From Bacteroidales bacterium (GTDB lineage Bacteria > Bacteroidota > Bacteroidia > Bacteroidales > UBA932), in the NCBI GenBank assembly GCA_017550025.1, contig JAFYLU010000075.1, positions 1 to 33,410 of the forward strand: 33,410 nucleotides of DNA, given 5' to 3'. Shown here in pieces: positions 1 through 8,853 of this stretch (position 1 is its first letter; every line of letters starts with the position of its first letter). Under the pieces are notes generated by a model, which saw nothing but the letters and a program-made list of their open reading frames with translations, made no database searches and was not told the DNA's origin. Position numbers and translations under genes: made by a program.

Positions 1-161
1 AAATGTTCTTATATTTCCAGTCTGTCCTGACACTTATAATTCCATAAGGAATTAACGCTTCTCGATAAATTGTATTTTTTCTCGGTACTTGCTTCTTGTA
101 CTTTCCTTCAATCTTTTCAATGAACTTTTTATGCCCTTTGAGTTACCGTTGTTTCTCAAAT
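1..161 (-). other. Probable rRNA operon leader (genes off left edge)
   Basis: Read on the minus strand, this stretch follows a strong promoter and has no credible reading frame. It contains a boxA-like block (AAAGTTCATTGAAAAGATTG) followed by GGAAAGTACAAGAAGCAAGTACCGAG, broken here as GGAAAGTACAAG and AAGCAAGTACCGAG, which is the style of leader found ahead of 16S rRNA in Bacteroidales. A small hairpin (AATTCC, ATAA, GGAATT) lies at 38-53. The window ends before any 16S sequence, so this is an inference from leader resemblance and promoter strength. The alternative is the 5' untranslated region of an unseen leftward gene. Confidence 0.5.
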
Positions 162-167
162 GGGCTG

Positions 168-198
168 CAAAGATACGGACATTTTTTTAATCTCCAAA
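168..198 (-). promoter_or_regulatory. Strong leftward promoter (rRNA-leader type)
   Basis: On the minus strand a TTTG -33 element (195-198) is separated by 19 bases from a perfect TATCTTTG -7 element (168-175). The spacer is A-rich. This matches the Bacteroidetes primary-sigma consensus exactly and drives transcription off the left edge of the window. Confidence 0.75.
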
Positions 199-228
199 TA
201 TTTTCACAACTTTTTTCAATATTTTTTC

Positions 229-236
229 TATTTTTG
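229..236 (+). promoter_or_regulatory. Putative -7 element for the chromate transporter genes
   Basis: TATTTTTG fits TAnnTTTG and lies 38 bases before the chosen ATG at 275. No clear TTTG is present at the right distance upstream; the region is only T-rich. It is back to back with the leftward promoter at 168-198. Because it overlaps the GTG at 236, that GTG is unlikely to be a start codon. Confidence 0.4.
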
Positions 237-274
237 TGCTCGAAAAGCGGTTTTTTGGCCAAAAACAGAGAAAA

Positions 275-853
275 ATGGTGAATTTGTGGCAAATATTTCT
301 TGTCTTCGCGAAGATCGGAGCCTTCACTATCGGAGGCGGAATTCCGATGATTGCAGCTATAAAAAGTGAGCTTGTCGAAAGAAAATGGCTGAATGACGAA
401 GATTTCATCGACATCATCACGCTCGCGCAGACAGCTCCGGGACTTTTTGCCGTGAACATTTCCATCCTGACAGGACACAGGCTGCGCGGAACAAAGGGAA
501 GCATCGTGGCAACAATAGCCAGCTGCCTTCCCCCTTTTCTGATCATTCTTGCAGTGGCGATGTTTTTTACGGAATTCAAGGACAACGAATATGTGATGAA
601 GGCATTCAAGGGAATCCGTCCCGTAGTCGTAGCTCTGATCGGCGTTCCTATGATAGATATGATAAAGGCGACCAGAATGAGATGGTGGTCATGGCTCATC
701 GTGATATCTTCAATGATCCTGGTCTGCTTCCTGAAGGTTTCTCCTATATATATATTGATTTGTGTAATGGTCTTCGCAGCATTCGTCAGCTGGTACAGGA
801 ACAGAGAGATTCCCGATCAGGTCGGGAATGACGACAAAGAAAGTCAGGAATGA
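275..853 (+). CDS. Chromate transporter, N-terminal-type half (ChrA family)
   Basis: This 192-residue hydrophobic protein is a short-chain chromate/anion transporter subunit of the CHR family. These work as pairs of homologous half-length membrane proteins, and the second half follows directly. The hallmark near the N-terminus is visible: a FAKIGAFTIGGGIPM segment, then LAQTAPGLFAVN, and a later GIRPVVVALIG that mirrors the GLRP motif of the partner. About five or six membrane segments are expected. The ATG at 275 is preferred to the longer frame from GTG at 236, which would overlap the promoter. The C-terminal tail (REIPDQVGNDD) is polar and is encoded by a palindromic repeat at 809-829, so the tail may have been added by repeat insertion. 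The family exports chromate or imports sulfate-like anions; the actual substrate is unknown. Confidence 0.85.
   Translation: MVNLWQIFLVFAKIGAFTIGGGIPMIAAIKSELVERKWLNDEDFIDIITLAQTAPGLFAVNISILTGHRLRGTKGSIVATIASCLPPFLIILAVAMFFTEFKDNEYVMKAFKGIRPVVVALIGVPMIDMIKATRMRWWSWLIVISSMILVCFLKVSPIYILICVMVFAAFVSWYRNREIPDQVGNDDKESQE
809..829. repeat. Palindromic element inside the end of the chromate transporter gene
   Basis: ATTCCCGA, TCAGG, TCGGGAAT: an 8-base inverted repeat with a 5-base loop. It is followed by a second, weaker match (GTCAGGAATGACGG, 842-855). The sequence resembles dispersed GGGAATGACG palindromes seen in many bacterial genomes. It is read in frame as the last residues of the upstream transporter. 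Confidence 0.5.
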
Positions 854-877
854 CGGAAGATAAAGAAAACAAAGGAT

Positions 878-1438
878 ATGACGGAGGCTATGATATATAT
901 TGAACTGTTCAGCACTTTCTTTATAATAGGCATGTTCACAATCGGCGGCGGATATGCAATGCTGTCGCTCATACAGAACAAGGTAGTGACGGTGCACGGA
1001 TGGATCGACGACGTCATGTTTACAGACATTGTCGCCATTTCCCAGATGACACCTGGACCGATCGGCATCAACTCCGCCACATATATAGGATATGAAGTAC
1101 TGGCAGAGTCCGGAGCATCGGAGTTCTTCTGCATCCTCGGCTCGTTCACAGCCACATTCGCAGTAGTGCTGCCATCATTCATAATTGTCCTGTCAATATG
1201 CAAGGTGTATGACAGATGGAAGGACCATTATATGTTCAAGGGAGTCATGACAGGCTTGAGGCCGGCCGTATTGGGACTGATCGGAACCGCAGCTCTCGGT
1301 CTTGCCACCAAAGAGAATTTCATAGACTGGAAAAGCTATGCGATATGCCTTGCGGCATTTGCAGCACTATACTTCAAGAAGGCCGGCCCGTTCACCATAA
1401 TCGGACTTGGAGCGCTTGCAGGACTTATGATATATTAG
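878..1438 (+). CDS. Chromate transporter, C-terminal-type half (ChrA family)
   Basis: This 186-residue membrane protein is the second half of the split CHR transporter. It repeats the diagnostic layout of its partner: FIIGMFTIGGGYAML near residues 15-29, then ISQMTPGPIGINSATYIGY around 54-72, and GLRPAVLGLIGTAAL near 126-140. The PGPIGIN motif is characteristic of the CHR family. The gene begins 24 bases after the first half ends, and both are likely on one transcript from the promoter near 229. The start at 878 is chosen over the ATG at 890 because the GGAGG before the latter is too close (2 bases) to serve it. The two subunits probably form a heteromeric transporter in the inner membrane. 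Confidence 0.88.
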   Translation: MTEAMIYIELFSTFFIIGMFTIGGGYAMLSLIQNKVVTVHGWIDDVMFTDIVAISQMTPGPIGINSATYIGYEVLAESGASEFFCILGSFTATFAVVLPSFIIVLSICKVYDRWKDHYMFKGVMTGLRPAVLGLIGTAALGLATKENFIDWKSYAICLAAFAALYFKKAGPFTIIGLGALAGLMIY

Positions 1439-1462
1439 GAAACATTCTGACCTTTCATTTAA

Positions 1463-3130
1463 ATGGATTGGCTAATCGAAATATTTACTGAACATACATT
1501 CATCCAGACAATAATTGTTCTTTCCCTGATATGTGCCGCAGGTCTTCTGCTTGGCAACATCAGGATATTCGGGGTTTCGCTCGGCGTCACCTTCGTATTC
1601 TTTGCTGGCATCATTGCCGGACATTTCGGAATCACTGTCAATCCGGACATGCTCACCCTTGCCCAGAACTTCGGTCTGATACTGTTCATATATGGCCTCG
1701 GAGTACAGGTGGGCCCGGGCTTCTTCTCGTCTTTCAAGAAAGGAGGCATCAGGCTTAATCTCCTCGCCGTCCTTCTGCTTCTTGTCGGCACGATGACCAT
1801 GATGGCTGTACACTGGACCACAAAGATGCCTGTAGGCGAAGTAATGGGCCTGTTTTCCGGAGCAGTGACCAACACTCCTATGCTCGGAGCGGCGCAGCAG
1901 GCACTTCTGCAGATACATCCGGAAGACACTGAAGGAGCAAACACCATGGCCATGGCCTGTGCCGTAGGTTATCCTTTCGGAATAATCGGCATGATCCTCT
2001 GCGTTGTCATCATGCGCAAGATCTTCGGAGGAAAAGACAAGGCCTCAAGGGATACTTCTTCTGACAACACGTTCGTGGCTGAATATAATGTGAGCAATCC
2101 GGCTATATTCGGCAAAACCGTCATGGAGATAAGAAAGAACGCTTCATGCCAGTTTGTGATTTCAAGAATATGGAAAGACGGGAAAGTTATCATCCCGACT
2201 TCAGAGACCATAATAGAGGAAAACGAACACCTGCTTGTAATATCAAGCAAGGAAGATGTGGAAAAGGTCAAGACTCTGTTCGGATATAAAGAGAATGTGG
2301 ACTGGAACAAGAAGGACATCGACTGGAACGCAATCGACAATCAGCTCGTTTCACGAAAGATTCTTATCACCAAGCCTGAGATCAACGGCGTGAAGCTCGG
2401 CTCGCTGAAGCTGCGCAATTCTTATGGAATCAACATCACAAGAGTGAACAGAGCCGGCATAGACCTTCTTCCGAACCGCTCGCTCCATCTTCAGCTCGGC
2501 GACAAGCTCACTGTAGTAGGAGAGGCAAGGGCAATCGAAAATGTCTGCGCAATACTCGGCAACCAGGGCAAGGAACTCAGCAATCCTAACCTTTTTGCAA
2601 TATTCGTCGGCATAGTCCTCGGGCTTGTAGTGGGAAGCATCCCGATCATGATTCCGGGCATGGGCATGCCTGTGAAGCTCGGCATTGCCGGAGGACCGAT
2701 AATCGTGGGACTGCTGATGGGAGCATTCGGACCACGCATGCACCTTTCAACATATATGAGCCGAAGCGCAAACCTCATGCTCCGACAACTCGGACTCACC
2801 ATCTATCTGGCCGGACTGGGCCTGAGCGCCGGTGCCGGATTCTTTGAGACGGTCTTGAGTGCAGAAGGTGCAAGATGGATACTTATAAGCCTTGTGCTCG
2901 CAATGGTTCCGGTACTTATAACAGCCTTCATAGCGGCGAAGATATTCAAGACAAGATACGCCGACAATGTGGGCATGCTCTGCGGAAGTATGGCAAACCC
3001 CTTCGCCCTCGAGTACGCAGACCCTGATGGCGAAGGGGATGATCCTGCCGTAGCCTATGCCACGGTATATCCGGCAAGCATTTTCCTGAGGGTGATTTCC
3101 GCCCAGATCGTAATGCTTATCTTGTTATAG
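1463..3130 (+). CDS. AspT/YidE-type putative antiporter with two RCK-C domains
   Basis: A 555-residue protein of the aspartate:alanine exchanger (AAE) family, the length of E. coli YidE and YbjL. The layout is typical: an N-terminal set of membrane segments with IYGLGVQVGPGFF (about 70-85), two soluble TrkA-C/RCK-C domains (about 208-275 and 295-365) carrying the usual hydrophobic beta pattern with GDKLTVVG, then a second membrane set with IYLAGLGLSAGAGFF, which is an internal duplication of the first. The last segment contains MANPFALEYA. The gene follows the chromate transporter genes by 24 bases. Its 3' end overlaps the end of the convergent WG-repeat gene by 14 bases, so no terminator separates them. 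The substrate is not predictable from sequence. Confidence 0.85.
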   Translation: MDWLIEIFTEHTFIQTIIVLSLICAAGLLLGNIRIFGVSLGVTFVFFAGIIAGHFGITVNPDMLTLAQNFGLILFIYGLGVQVGPGFFSSFKKGGIRLNLLAVLLLLVGTMTMMAVHWTTKMPVGEVMGLFSGAVTNTPMLGAAQQALLQIHPEDTEGANTMAMACAVGYPFGIIGMILCVVIMRKIFGGKDKASRDTSSDNTFVAEYNVSNPAIFGKTVMEIRKNASCQFVISRIWKDGKVIIPTSETIIEENEHLLVISSKEDVEKVKTLFGYKENVDWNKKDIDWNAIDNQLVSRKILITKPEINGVKLGSLKLRNSYGINITRVNRAGIDLLPNRSLHLQLGDKLTVVGEARAIENVCAILGNQGKELSNPNLFAIFVGIVLGLVVGSIPIMIPGMGMPVKLGIAGGPIIVGLLMGAFGPRMHLSTYMSRSANLMLRQLGLTIYLAGLGLSAGAGFFETVLSAEGARWILISLVLAMVPVLITAFIAAKIFKTRYADNVGMLCGSMANPFALEYADPDGEGDDPAVAYATVYPASIFLRVISAQIVMLILL

Positions 3131-6100
3131 GGTATTTCCAGACGACATGGCCGAGTTCGTCGATACGCACTCGTTCGCCCTTATACATGGCACCGGCCGC
3201 TCCGTAACGGAACATCGACCCGTCTTCATAAAGCTCTACAGAATCACATTCTGCAGGGAAAAGCACAGTTCCATCCGGTCTGAAGATACCATACTTGCCT
3301 TCATTTTCCACAAGGATGAAACGGTCTGAAGCGATCTCGGTCTTGTCAAATTCAAACGGAACGATGACATTTCCTTCCTTATCGATCACTCCCCATCTTC
3401 CGTCCATAGCTACGCAGGCCATTCCCTTGCGGAAATCCGTCGCATGGCTATATTTCTGCGGTAAGACAAATTCACCGGATTTGTTGATATAACCGAATTT
3501 TCCCTGGCTGCCCATATATGCCAGTCCTTCAGACATAGAGCCGCCGGCGTCAAATGCAAAAGGCACGACCCAGCCACCCAAGCCTCCGCCTTGCTTCAGA
3601 CGCACCATTCCTACCTTGCCCCAGGTTGTGACCAGGGCGCAGCTGTCAACAAAGTTCTCGACCTCGTCACTGAAGGCACCGATAACCCATTTACCATCTT
3701 TATCAATGAATCCGAATCTCTTGTCCTGCGGATTACGCGCTCTGGCCATTCCACCCGCATACTCCCTGATTTCATCACGTTCGATCGGAACAATCATCTT
3801 TCCTGTCTTGTCAAAACATCCGTACAGACCATCCCTTGTAACTATGATCACATCCTCACTCATCCTGCCGACATAATCATATTCCAAAGGTACGACCACC
3901 TTACCGTTGACATCTATGACTCCTGACTGCCTGTCAAGGGTAACCCTCGCATACATAGGATTCTCCAGAAGCTCGAGGAGATCGTATTTCGGTTCTATCA
4001 CAATCCTGCCTTCCTTATCCATCAGGCCATATTTTCCATGATGTCTGAACACAAGATGATCCTCGCCAAAGCCTCCGAATTCCCAGTCATAATATGGGTC
4101 CTCCGGTATAGACTCCCACTGCAGCACCGGACGCTTCAGCCATTTTCCTTCTTCGGAAACGATTCCGCATCCTCCCAGCAGACCTTCTCCCCACTGCTCC
4201 CAAACACATTTATGACGTACTCCGAAATTATCACCCACACTCTCAAGAAGGAAATGAGGATAGTAGTCAGAGCCGAAGAGCCTTTCGCCAAGGAATTCCG
4301 TCTTTGCATATAGGAGATGATCCCTGCATATGATGCCGGTAAAACGGGCATTGCTGGCTGCAATTTTCATTTCATTGTTCTTCTCGCCTCGCTTGGTAAG
4401 CTGGACAACGAAAGGAACCTCTACGCCATATTCTTCTGTATTTATGGTTGAACCGCAAAGATATATGAAGTTCTCCGTCTCATCCATGCTATAGAAAGTC
4501 TCTCCTGTGCGAGGACGATACTCCCAGTCAAACATTCCGTTCCTGTCATATTTCTTCAGTGTATTGTCAGGATCGGCAAGGACGCTTCCGCCTGCATGCA
4601 GATAAAAACCGCCGAAAGACGAACCTGAAACCTGATATTCAACAGGAGAAGGCAGCTGTACAAATGAAGTGGCTGCACGGGTATTCCAGTCAAATGTAAT
4701 GATGGCCTGGCACTCGTTGGCAGGGCTGGCAGTGCCCTTGTGCAGGAGAATATGGTAGTGAGGCAGAGGAAGATTCAGATGATCTGTCTCCACAAGGCTT
4801 GAAGAAGGATCTTCAGCAGTCCTTATAAATGCGAAGCGGACCATAAGGCGATCATCCGGAAGCAATGCGAAATCTACAGGATATATGCCGTCAAACTCCT
4901 TGACATTGAAACCGGTCAATGCATTCCTCACCGGGAACTGATCATCATCCACAGTAATAAGGTACTCGTTGCTGTCCTGAATCTGCACAAGATTAACAAC
5001 ATGTCCGGCAGGAGATTCCGCCCTATAATGAAGATTATGATATCCCGACTCATTGTCAGGAACTATGCCGGATGCCACGAAAAATGTTCCGCAATCCATG
5101 ATGCCGTATTTTTCTCCGGCGACAGCCCCCGGTATCATAGTCTCTATTCCTTTCGGCATTGAATCGTCCTGACCGGCTCCATATGCATCATAGCCATATC
5201 TGACAAGCAGGTCGACTGCTGTCTGGGCTGCTGAAATCTTCTCTTCATGCTCACTGACATTGCTGCTTATGACATCTGCCTTGGCCCAATCCGGAAGAGA
5301 CTTGGCCGCTGTTACTATCTCATCTTCCATTCCGGAATCGTGGAACATCTCATATATCGACATGTATTCATCAAACGGATATACACCGTCTTTATTACCG
5401 GCATAATAGACCCCGTCATAAAACAATTTGATCAGACGTTCTCCGATAACAGGTTTCTTATCCTCTACCGGATGAAGCATGTCCCTCATCTTGAAAGAAA
5501 GGGCTCCATACTTGTTTCCTACCCTCGTGACGAAATAATCTCCTGATATCGACATCACAATCTCATCATACACGCAAGGAGCCACAAACTGACCATATGG
5601 AGTTATCACACCCTGCTTTCCGTCCTTCATCACGATATACAGTTCCCTCTTCTGCAGCTTATAGTAACGGGTATCATCCGGATTGGCATCGTATGGAGTA
5701 GTATCGTAATCAAGAGCCAGAATCTCCTTGCCATCCTTCAGGATTCCCCATTTGTCACCCTTTCTGATGAACTCAAGGCCCAGCGACTTGTCCATTTCAA
5801 ACATATCGTCGAACTGAAGATCAAGGCAGACTTCACCCTTTTTATTTATAGTACCATATTTGCCATCCTTCCTTACCTTATAGCCATAATCTGCATACTC
5901 TATCGCATCGAATGTATTCGGATGGGCCATACGTCCCCTGGCATCTATAAGACAATAAATGCCGGAAAACGCAACGACAGCGAGGCTGTCTGCAGAATAC
6001 GGATCAAAACGGTCATATATGGGCTCCACCACATATAATCCACGATTGTTGATGGTACCCCATTTCATGTTCCAGTTTATTCGGGCTACATTACCCTCAT

Positions 6101-6323
6101 ATTCATATGCCGCATTGAACACAGGCTTGACAACAAACTTGCCTTCAGAGTCGGCATATCCCCACAATCCGCTCTTATGTTTCTGCGGAACTATCTTTTC
6201 AGCAAGCTTGCTTGCCTTTATTTCCTTCAGCCTCGGCATCTCTTCCTGCATCTGCGCATAGGTATTGAACGACATACCGAAGAAGACTGTCATGGCAAGA
6301 AATGTATATGCAAGATTCCTCAT
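3117..6323 (-). CDS. Exported WG-repeat protein
   Basis: A 1068-residue protein with an N-terminal signal peptide ending near NTYAQ. About six WG-type repeats occupy residues 30-290 (GLWGYADSEGKFVVKP, KYGTINKKGEV, KWGILKDGKEI and similar). A second block of about eight repeats fills roughly 760-1068 (KYGLMDKEGRIVIEPKYD, RFGFIDKDGKWV, KFGYINKSGEFVLPQKY, RWGVIDKEGNVIVPFEF). The roughly 450 residues between them have no WG repeat and I do not recognise them; they are rich in Asp and aromatic residues. The ATG at 6323 is used; the longer frame starts at a TTG. It is the last gene of the leftward signalling block, 39 bases after the permease. WG repeats are generally taken as binding surfaces, so an extracytoplasmic ligand-binding or scaffold role is inferred, not shown. 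Confidence 0.8.
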   Translation of the reverse strand: MRNLAYTFLAMTVFFGMSFNTYAQMQEEMPRLKEIKASKLAEKIVPQKHKSGLWGYADSEGKFVVKPVFNAAYEYEGNVARINWNMKWGTINNRGLYVVEPIYDRFDPYSADSLAVVAFSGIYCLIDARGRMAHPNTFDAIEYADYGYKVRKDGKYGTINKKGEVCLDLQFDDMFEMDKSLGLEFIRKGDKWGILKDGKEILALDYDTTPYDANPDDTRYYKLQKRELYIVMKDGKQGVITPYGQFVAPCVYDEIVMSISGDYFVTRVGNKYGALSFKMRDMLHPVEDKKPVIGERLIKLFYDGVYYAGNKDGVYPFDEYMSIYEMFHDSGMEDEIVTAAKSLPDWAKADVISSNVSEHEEKISAAQTAVDLLVRYGYDAYGAGQDDSMPKGIETMIPGAVAGEKYGIMDCGTFFVASGIVPDNESGYHNLHYRAESPAGHVVNLVQIQDSNEYLITVDDDQFPVRNALTGFNVKEFDGIYPVDFALLPDDRLMVRFAFIRTAEDPSSSLVETDHLNLPLPHYHILLHKGTASPANECQAIITFDWNTRAATSFVQLPSPVEYQVSGSSFGGFYLHAGGSVLADPDNTLKKYDRNGMFDWEYRPRTGETFYSMDETENFIYLCGSTINTEEYGVEVPFVVQLTKRGEKNNEMKIAASNARFTGIICRDHLLYAKTEFLGERLFGSDYYPHFLLESVGDNFGVRHKCVWEQWGEGLLGGCGIVSEEGKWLKRPVLQWESIPEDPYYDWEFGGFGEDHLVFRHHGKYGLMDKEGRIVIEPKYDLLELLENPMYARVTLDRQSGVIDVNGKVVVPLEYDYVGRMSEDVIIVTRDGLYGCFDKTGKMIVPIERDEIREYAGGMARARNPQDKRFGFIDKDGKWVIGAFSDEVENFVDSCALVTTWGKVGMVRLKQGGGLGGWVVPFAFDAGGSMSEGLAYMGSQGKFGYINKSGEFVLPQKYSHATDFRKGMACVAMDGRWGVIDKEGNVIVPFEFDKTEIASDRFILVENEGKYGIFRPDGTVLFPAECDSVELYEDGSMFRYGAAGAMYKGERVRIDELGHVVWKYPITR

Positions 6324-6362
6324 AACTGAAATGTATTTTATATTAACCCTTGACAAAGGTAA

Positions 6363-7964
6363 TTATTGTCTGTCATATATCAAATCTCCGGGAGTAGCCT
6401 TAAGAAGGCCTGTCATGACCGCATAAACAGTGAATAGTGCCGAAGATATGATTATTATAATGGCGATTGCCGTCTTCAGGCTCCAGAGTGAAAGATAGTC
6501 ATAAACTCCGTCTTTCAGTATTCCGCATATATGCATCAGGCCCTGAAGCATCCATGTAAAGGACAGGGACATCAGAAGCGCACATATGACGATGGCCGCC
6601 ATGATAAGGAGATACACGCTTATAAGCTTTGCGCTGCTGATGCCGAACGCCTTGAATGTACCGAGATTCCTCCTGACTTTCTGGAAATAAGACTGCAGAA
6701 GGTTAACGATGAAAAGAATGATGCAGACAATGGCAAAGATTATTATGCCCCATGAAAGAATATTTCCCATTATGCTGACTGCATTGAAATTCTCCTTGGC
6801 ATTGATCTGTGCCATCTCTATCTTTACCTCAAACTCATCGTAAACATATTTTTCAAAATCCCGGAGCATGTCAAGGTCTTCAAAATGCACCGAAATAAAG
6901 GATGTGTGAGGCAGAGGGTCGTCGCTGAATTCATATTCATATACACGGTGTACATCTCTGCCGCGATATGACTCCATCACTTCCCTGTCGATGTCATGCC
7001 ATGCCTGATACCCGGTCCAGTCGTAAGATCTGAACGTAACAAAGTCACCCTTCCTGAAAGGTACGATCTGCGGGAAATAAAAGCTGCCTTCGTCCGCCTC
7101 TATCTCATCAGCCATATATTTTCCCGCGATTGTCATCACATCTGAAATGAAGCTCTCCATGCCGATCTCTTCCGGAACGAAATAGCAGAGAGTCTCCGCA
7201 TATACTGATCTTGCAAGATCGAAAGGCCATGTAATGCCGTTCCTCATCTGCTCATGCAGATATGAATCTGCAATGAAGTCTACATTTCCGGGAAGCTTGC
7301 TGACAACAGCGAGAACAGGTATGGGAGCTCTCGCGAAAACGGCTCTCGAGGTTTCCTCAACGACAGCAACTCCATATTCATAAGCACCCGCTATATCCGG
7401 GATGCCGCTCTTGTAGGAGATATATGCAGGGGCACGGTCATACCCGAGTTTTGCCAAGGCCTCGCCGGTAATGATCATACCTATCGTATTTGTATCGACT
7501 TCTGAAATATCATCGACCTTCCAGTCTCTCACAACATTGGCATCCTTCAGGATTTCCCTGACAAGATCAGTGTCAAGATCTTCAAAGAAGCGGCCCTTCA
7601 GATATACAGACACATCATCATCCTTACCATAGAAGTCATAGGCTGAATAAAAATCCATCTGATAATCATGATAATGGAAGCGCTCCTTGTTTTCGTCAGA
7701 CCTGAGTGCCTCTCCCAAAGCCCTGAAGTCACCGGTATGTTCATTCTTTATATCCACCCAGTTGATGAAAGGGTCATCCATCTTATATGAGAGATAATCC
7801 AGGCTGGCATTACTGAAAGCTATGGCAAGAAATGTAGCCGTCAGGACAGCTGTCAGCAGCCACAGATTAGAAAGATTCTTTCCAAGCACGACCTTTCCTT
7901 CCCTCTTGACAAAAAGACGGAAATAGTCGTTTCGCAGCATATCGAAGATTTTCATAGAGATCAT
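6363..7964 (-). CDS. FtsX/MacB-type ABC transporter permease
   Basis: A 533-residue permease with the four-segment topology of the FtsX/MacB group: one membrane helix near 33-52, a large extracytoplasmic domain (about 55-395), then three helices near 400-423, 447-470 and 495-517. The link between helices 2 and 3 (YFQKVRRNLGTFKAFGIS) is the cytoplasmic coupling region typical of FtsX. Its start codon overlaps the stop of the ATPase gene as ATGA, a sign of translational coupling, and this supports the first ATG. Permeases of this type move or mechanically act on envelope substrates or regulate hydrolases; they seldom import. Next to kinases and a phosphatase it recalls TagS, which together with TagT works upstream of PpkA in Pseudomonas type VI secretion control. 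That parallel is an inference from context. Confidence 0.85.
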   Translation of the reverse strand: MISMKIFDMLRNDYFRLFVKREGKVVLGKNLSNLWLLTAVLTATFLAIAFSNASLDYLSYKMDDPFINWVDIKNEHTGDFRALGEALRSDENKERFHYHDYQMDFYSAYDFYGKDDDVSVYLKGRFFEDLDTDLVREILKDANVVRDWKVDDISEVDTNTIGMIITGEALAKLGYDRAPAYISYKSGIPDIAGAYEYGVAVVEETSRAVFARAPIPVLAVVSKLPGNVDFIADSYLHEQMRNGITWPFDLARSVYAETLCYFVPEEIGMESFISDVMTIAGKYMADEIEADEGSFYFPQIVPFRKGDFVTFRSYDWTGYQAWHDIDREVMESYRGRDVHRVYEYEFSDDPLPHTSFISVHFEDLDMLRDFEKYVYDEFEVKIEMAQINAKENFNAVSIMGNILSWGIIIFAIVCIILFIVNLLQSYFQKVRRNLGTFKAFGISSAKLISVYLLIMAAIVICALLMSLSFTWMLQGLMHICGILKDGVYDYLSLWSLKTAIAIIIIISSALFTVYAVMTGLLKATPGDLIYDRQ

Positions 7965-8833
7965 ATCCGTTTAAGATACGACTCGAAGTCGCATGTCCTG
8001 TAAATATCCTTGCCATTAGTCCACTGTTCCCTGTCGGAAGAAGGCACATAGAGGCAGTCTTCATCAACCACACCATAGCTCACGACCTCATCCTTCGCTG
8101 CAGGAGAAGCATACTCCTCTTTGCGGATCTTGATTATCACATCGGCAAAGGTCACCGCGAGATGCATGTCATGAGATACTATTACGGCAGAGCTGCCCTC
8201 AAGTTCACCAAGTTTAGCAGAGAGAAGTTCCATCGCCTTCACGGCATTGTCACTGTCAAGGTTTCCTGTCGGCTCGTCACCGAAAAGAACCGTGAAATCA
8301 GGAAGGATCGCACGGGCAAAAGCGAGCCTCTGCTGCTGGCCTCCTGACAGTTCATGGGCCATACGGTCTTCCGTCATATTCCCCAGTCCGAGATCGGAAA
8401 GCACCTTTCTGGCCTTCTCGAACGCCTCCGTCCTCGGATATCCCTGAAGCATGCGGGTCAATGCAATGTTTTCATAAGCAGTGAAGTTCTTCATGAGATT
8501 GGTGCTCTGAAAGATGAAATCGAAATGCTCCAGCCTGAAACCGGATAGCTCGTCATCATCATTGCGTTCCCACATTGCAAGCAGGTCCACCGGTGAACCG
8601 TCATTGTCATAAAAGACAAACTTCGTGTCCGCACATGGAACCATGGTATTGTTCATCAGGCCGAGAACCTCAAGTATCGTACTCTTGCCTATACCCGACT
8701 CGCCCACAACAAACACCTTCTTTCCTTTGGGCAGAACCAGCTTTCTGATATCCAGTACAATCTTCGGTTCTCCCTCGCGGAAATCCTTGTCATAAGAACA
8801 TTTGAGTGATGATATTTCAAATAACCTCTCCAT
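7961..8833 (-). CDS. ABC transporter ATP-binding protein (LolD/MacB group)
   Basis: A 290-residue ATPase. All core motifs are intact: Walker A GESGIGKST at 44-52, Q-loop near FIFQSTNLMKNFT (107-117), signature ELSGGQQQR (161-169), Walker B VLFGDEPTGNLDSD (182-195) with the catalytic Glu, and the switch His in VSHDMH (219-224). The wording EPTGNLDS is typical of LolD/MacB/FtsE-type ATPases that partner with FtsX-like permeases. A C-terminal extension of about 55 residues beyond the usual fold ends in ESYLKRI. The ATG at 8833 is preferred over a TTG at 8845; an AAAAGG sequence precedes it. Translation is coupled to the permease by a 4-base overlap. Energises the partner permease at the inner membrane. 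Confidence 0.9.
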   Translation of the reverse strand: MERLFEISSLKCSYDKDFREGEPKIVLDIRKLVLPKGKKVFVVGESGIGKSTILEVLGLMNNTMVPCADTKFVFYDNDGSPVDLLAMWERNDDDELSGFRLEHFDFIFQSTNLMKNFTAYENIALTRMLQGYPRTEAFEKARKVLSDLGLGNMTEDRMAHELSGGQQQRLAFARAILPDFTVLFGDEPTGNLDSDNAVKAMELLSAKLGELEGSSAVIVSHDMHLAVTFADVIIKIRKEEYASPAAKDEVVSYGVVDEDCLYVPSSDREQWTNGKDIYRTCDFESYLKRI

Positions 8834-8853
8834 CTGCCTTTTCAATTTTCTCT

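Noticed and set aside
6328-6357. Promoter just ahead of the WG-repeat gene (TTTG, 18 bases, TACATTTC)
   Set aside because: The -7 element has a mismatch and ends only 4 bases before the ATG, so any transcript would be leaderless; co-transcription from upstream is simpler.
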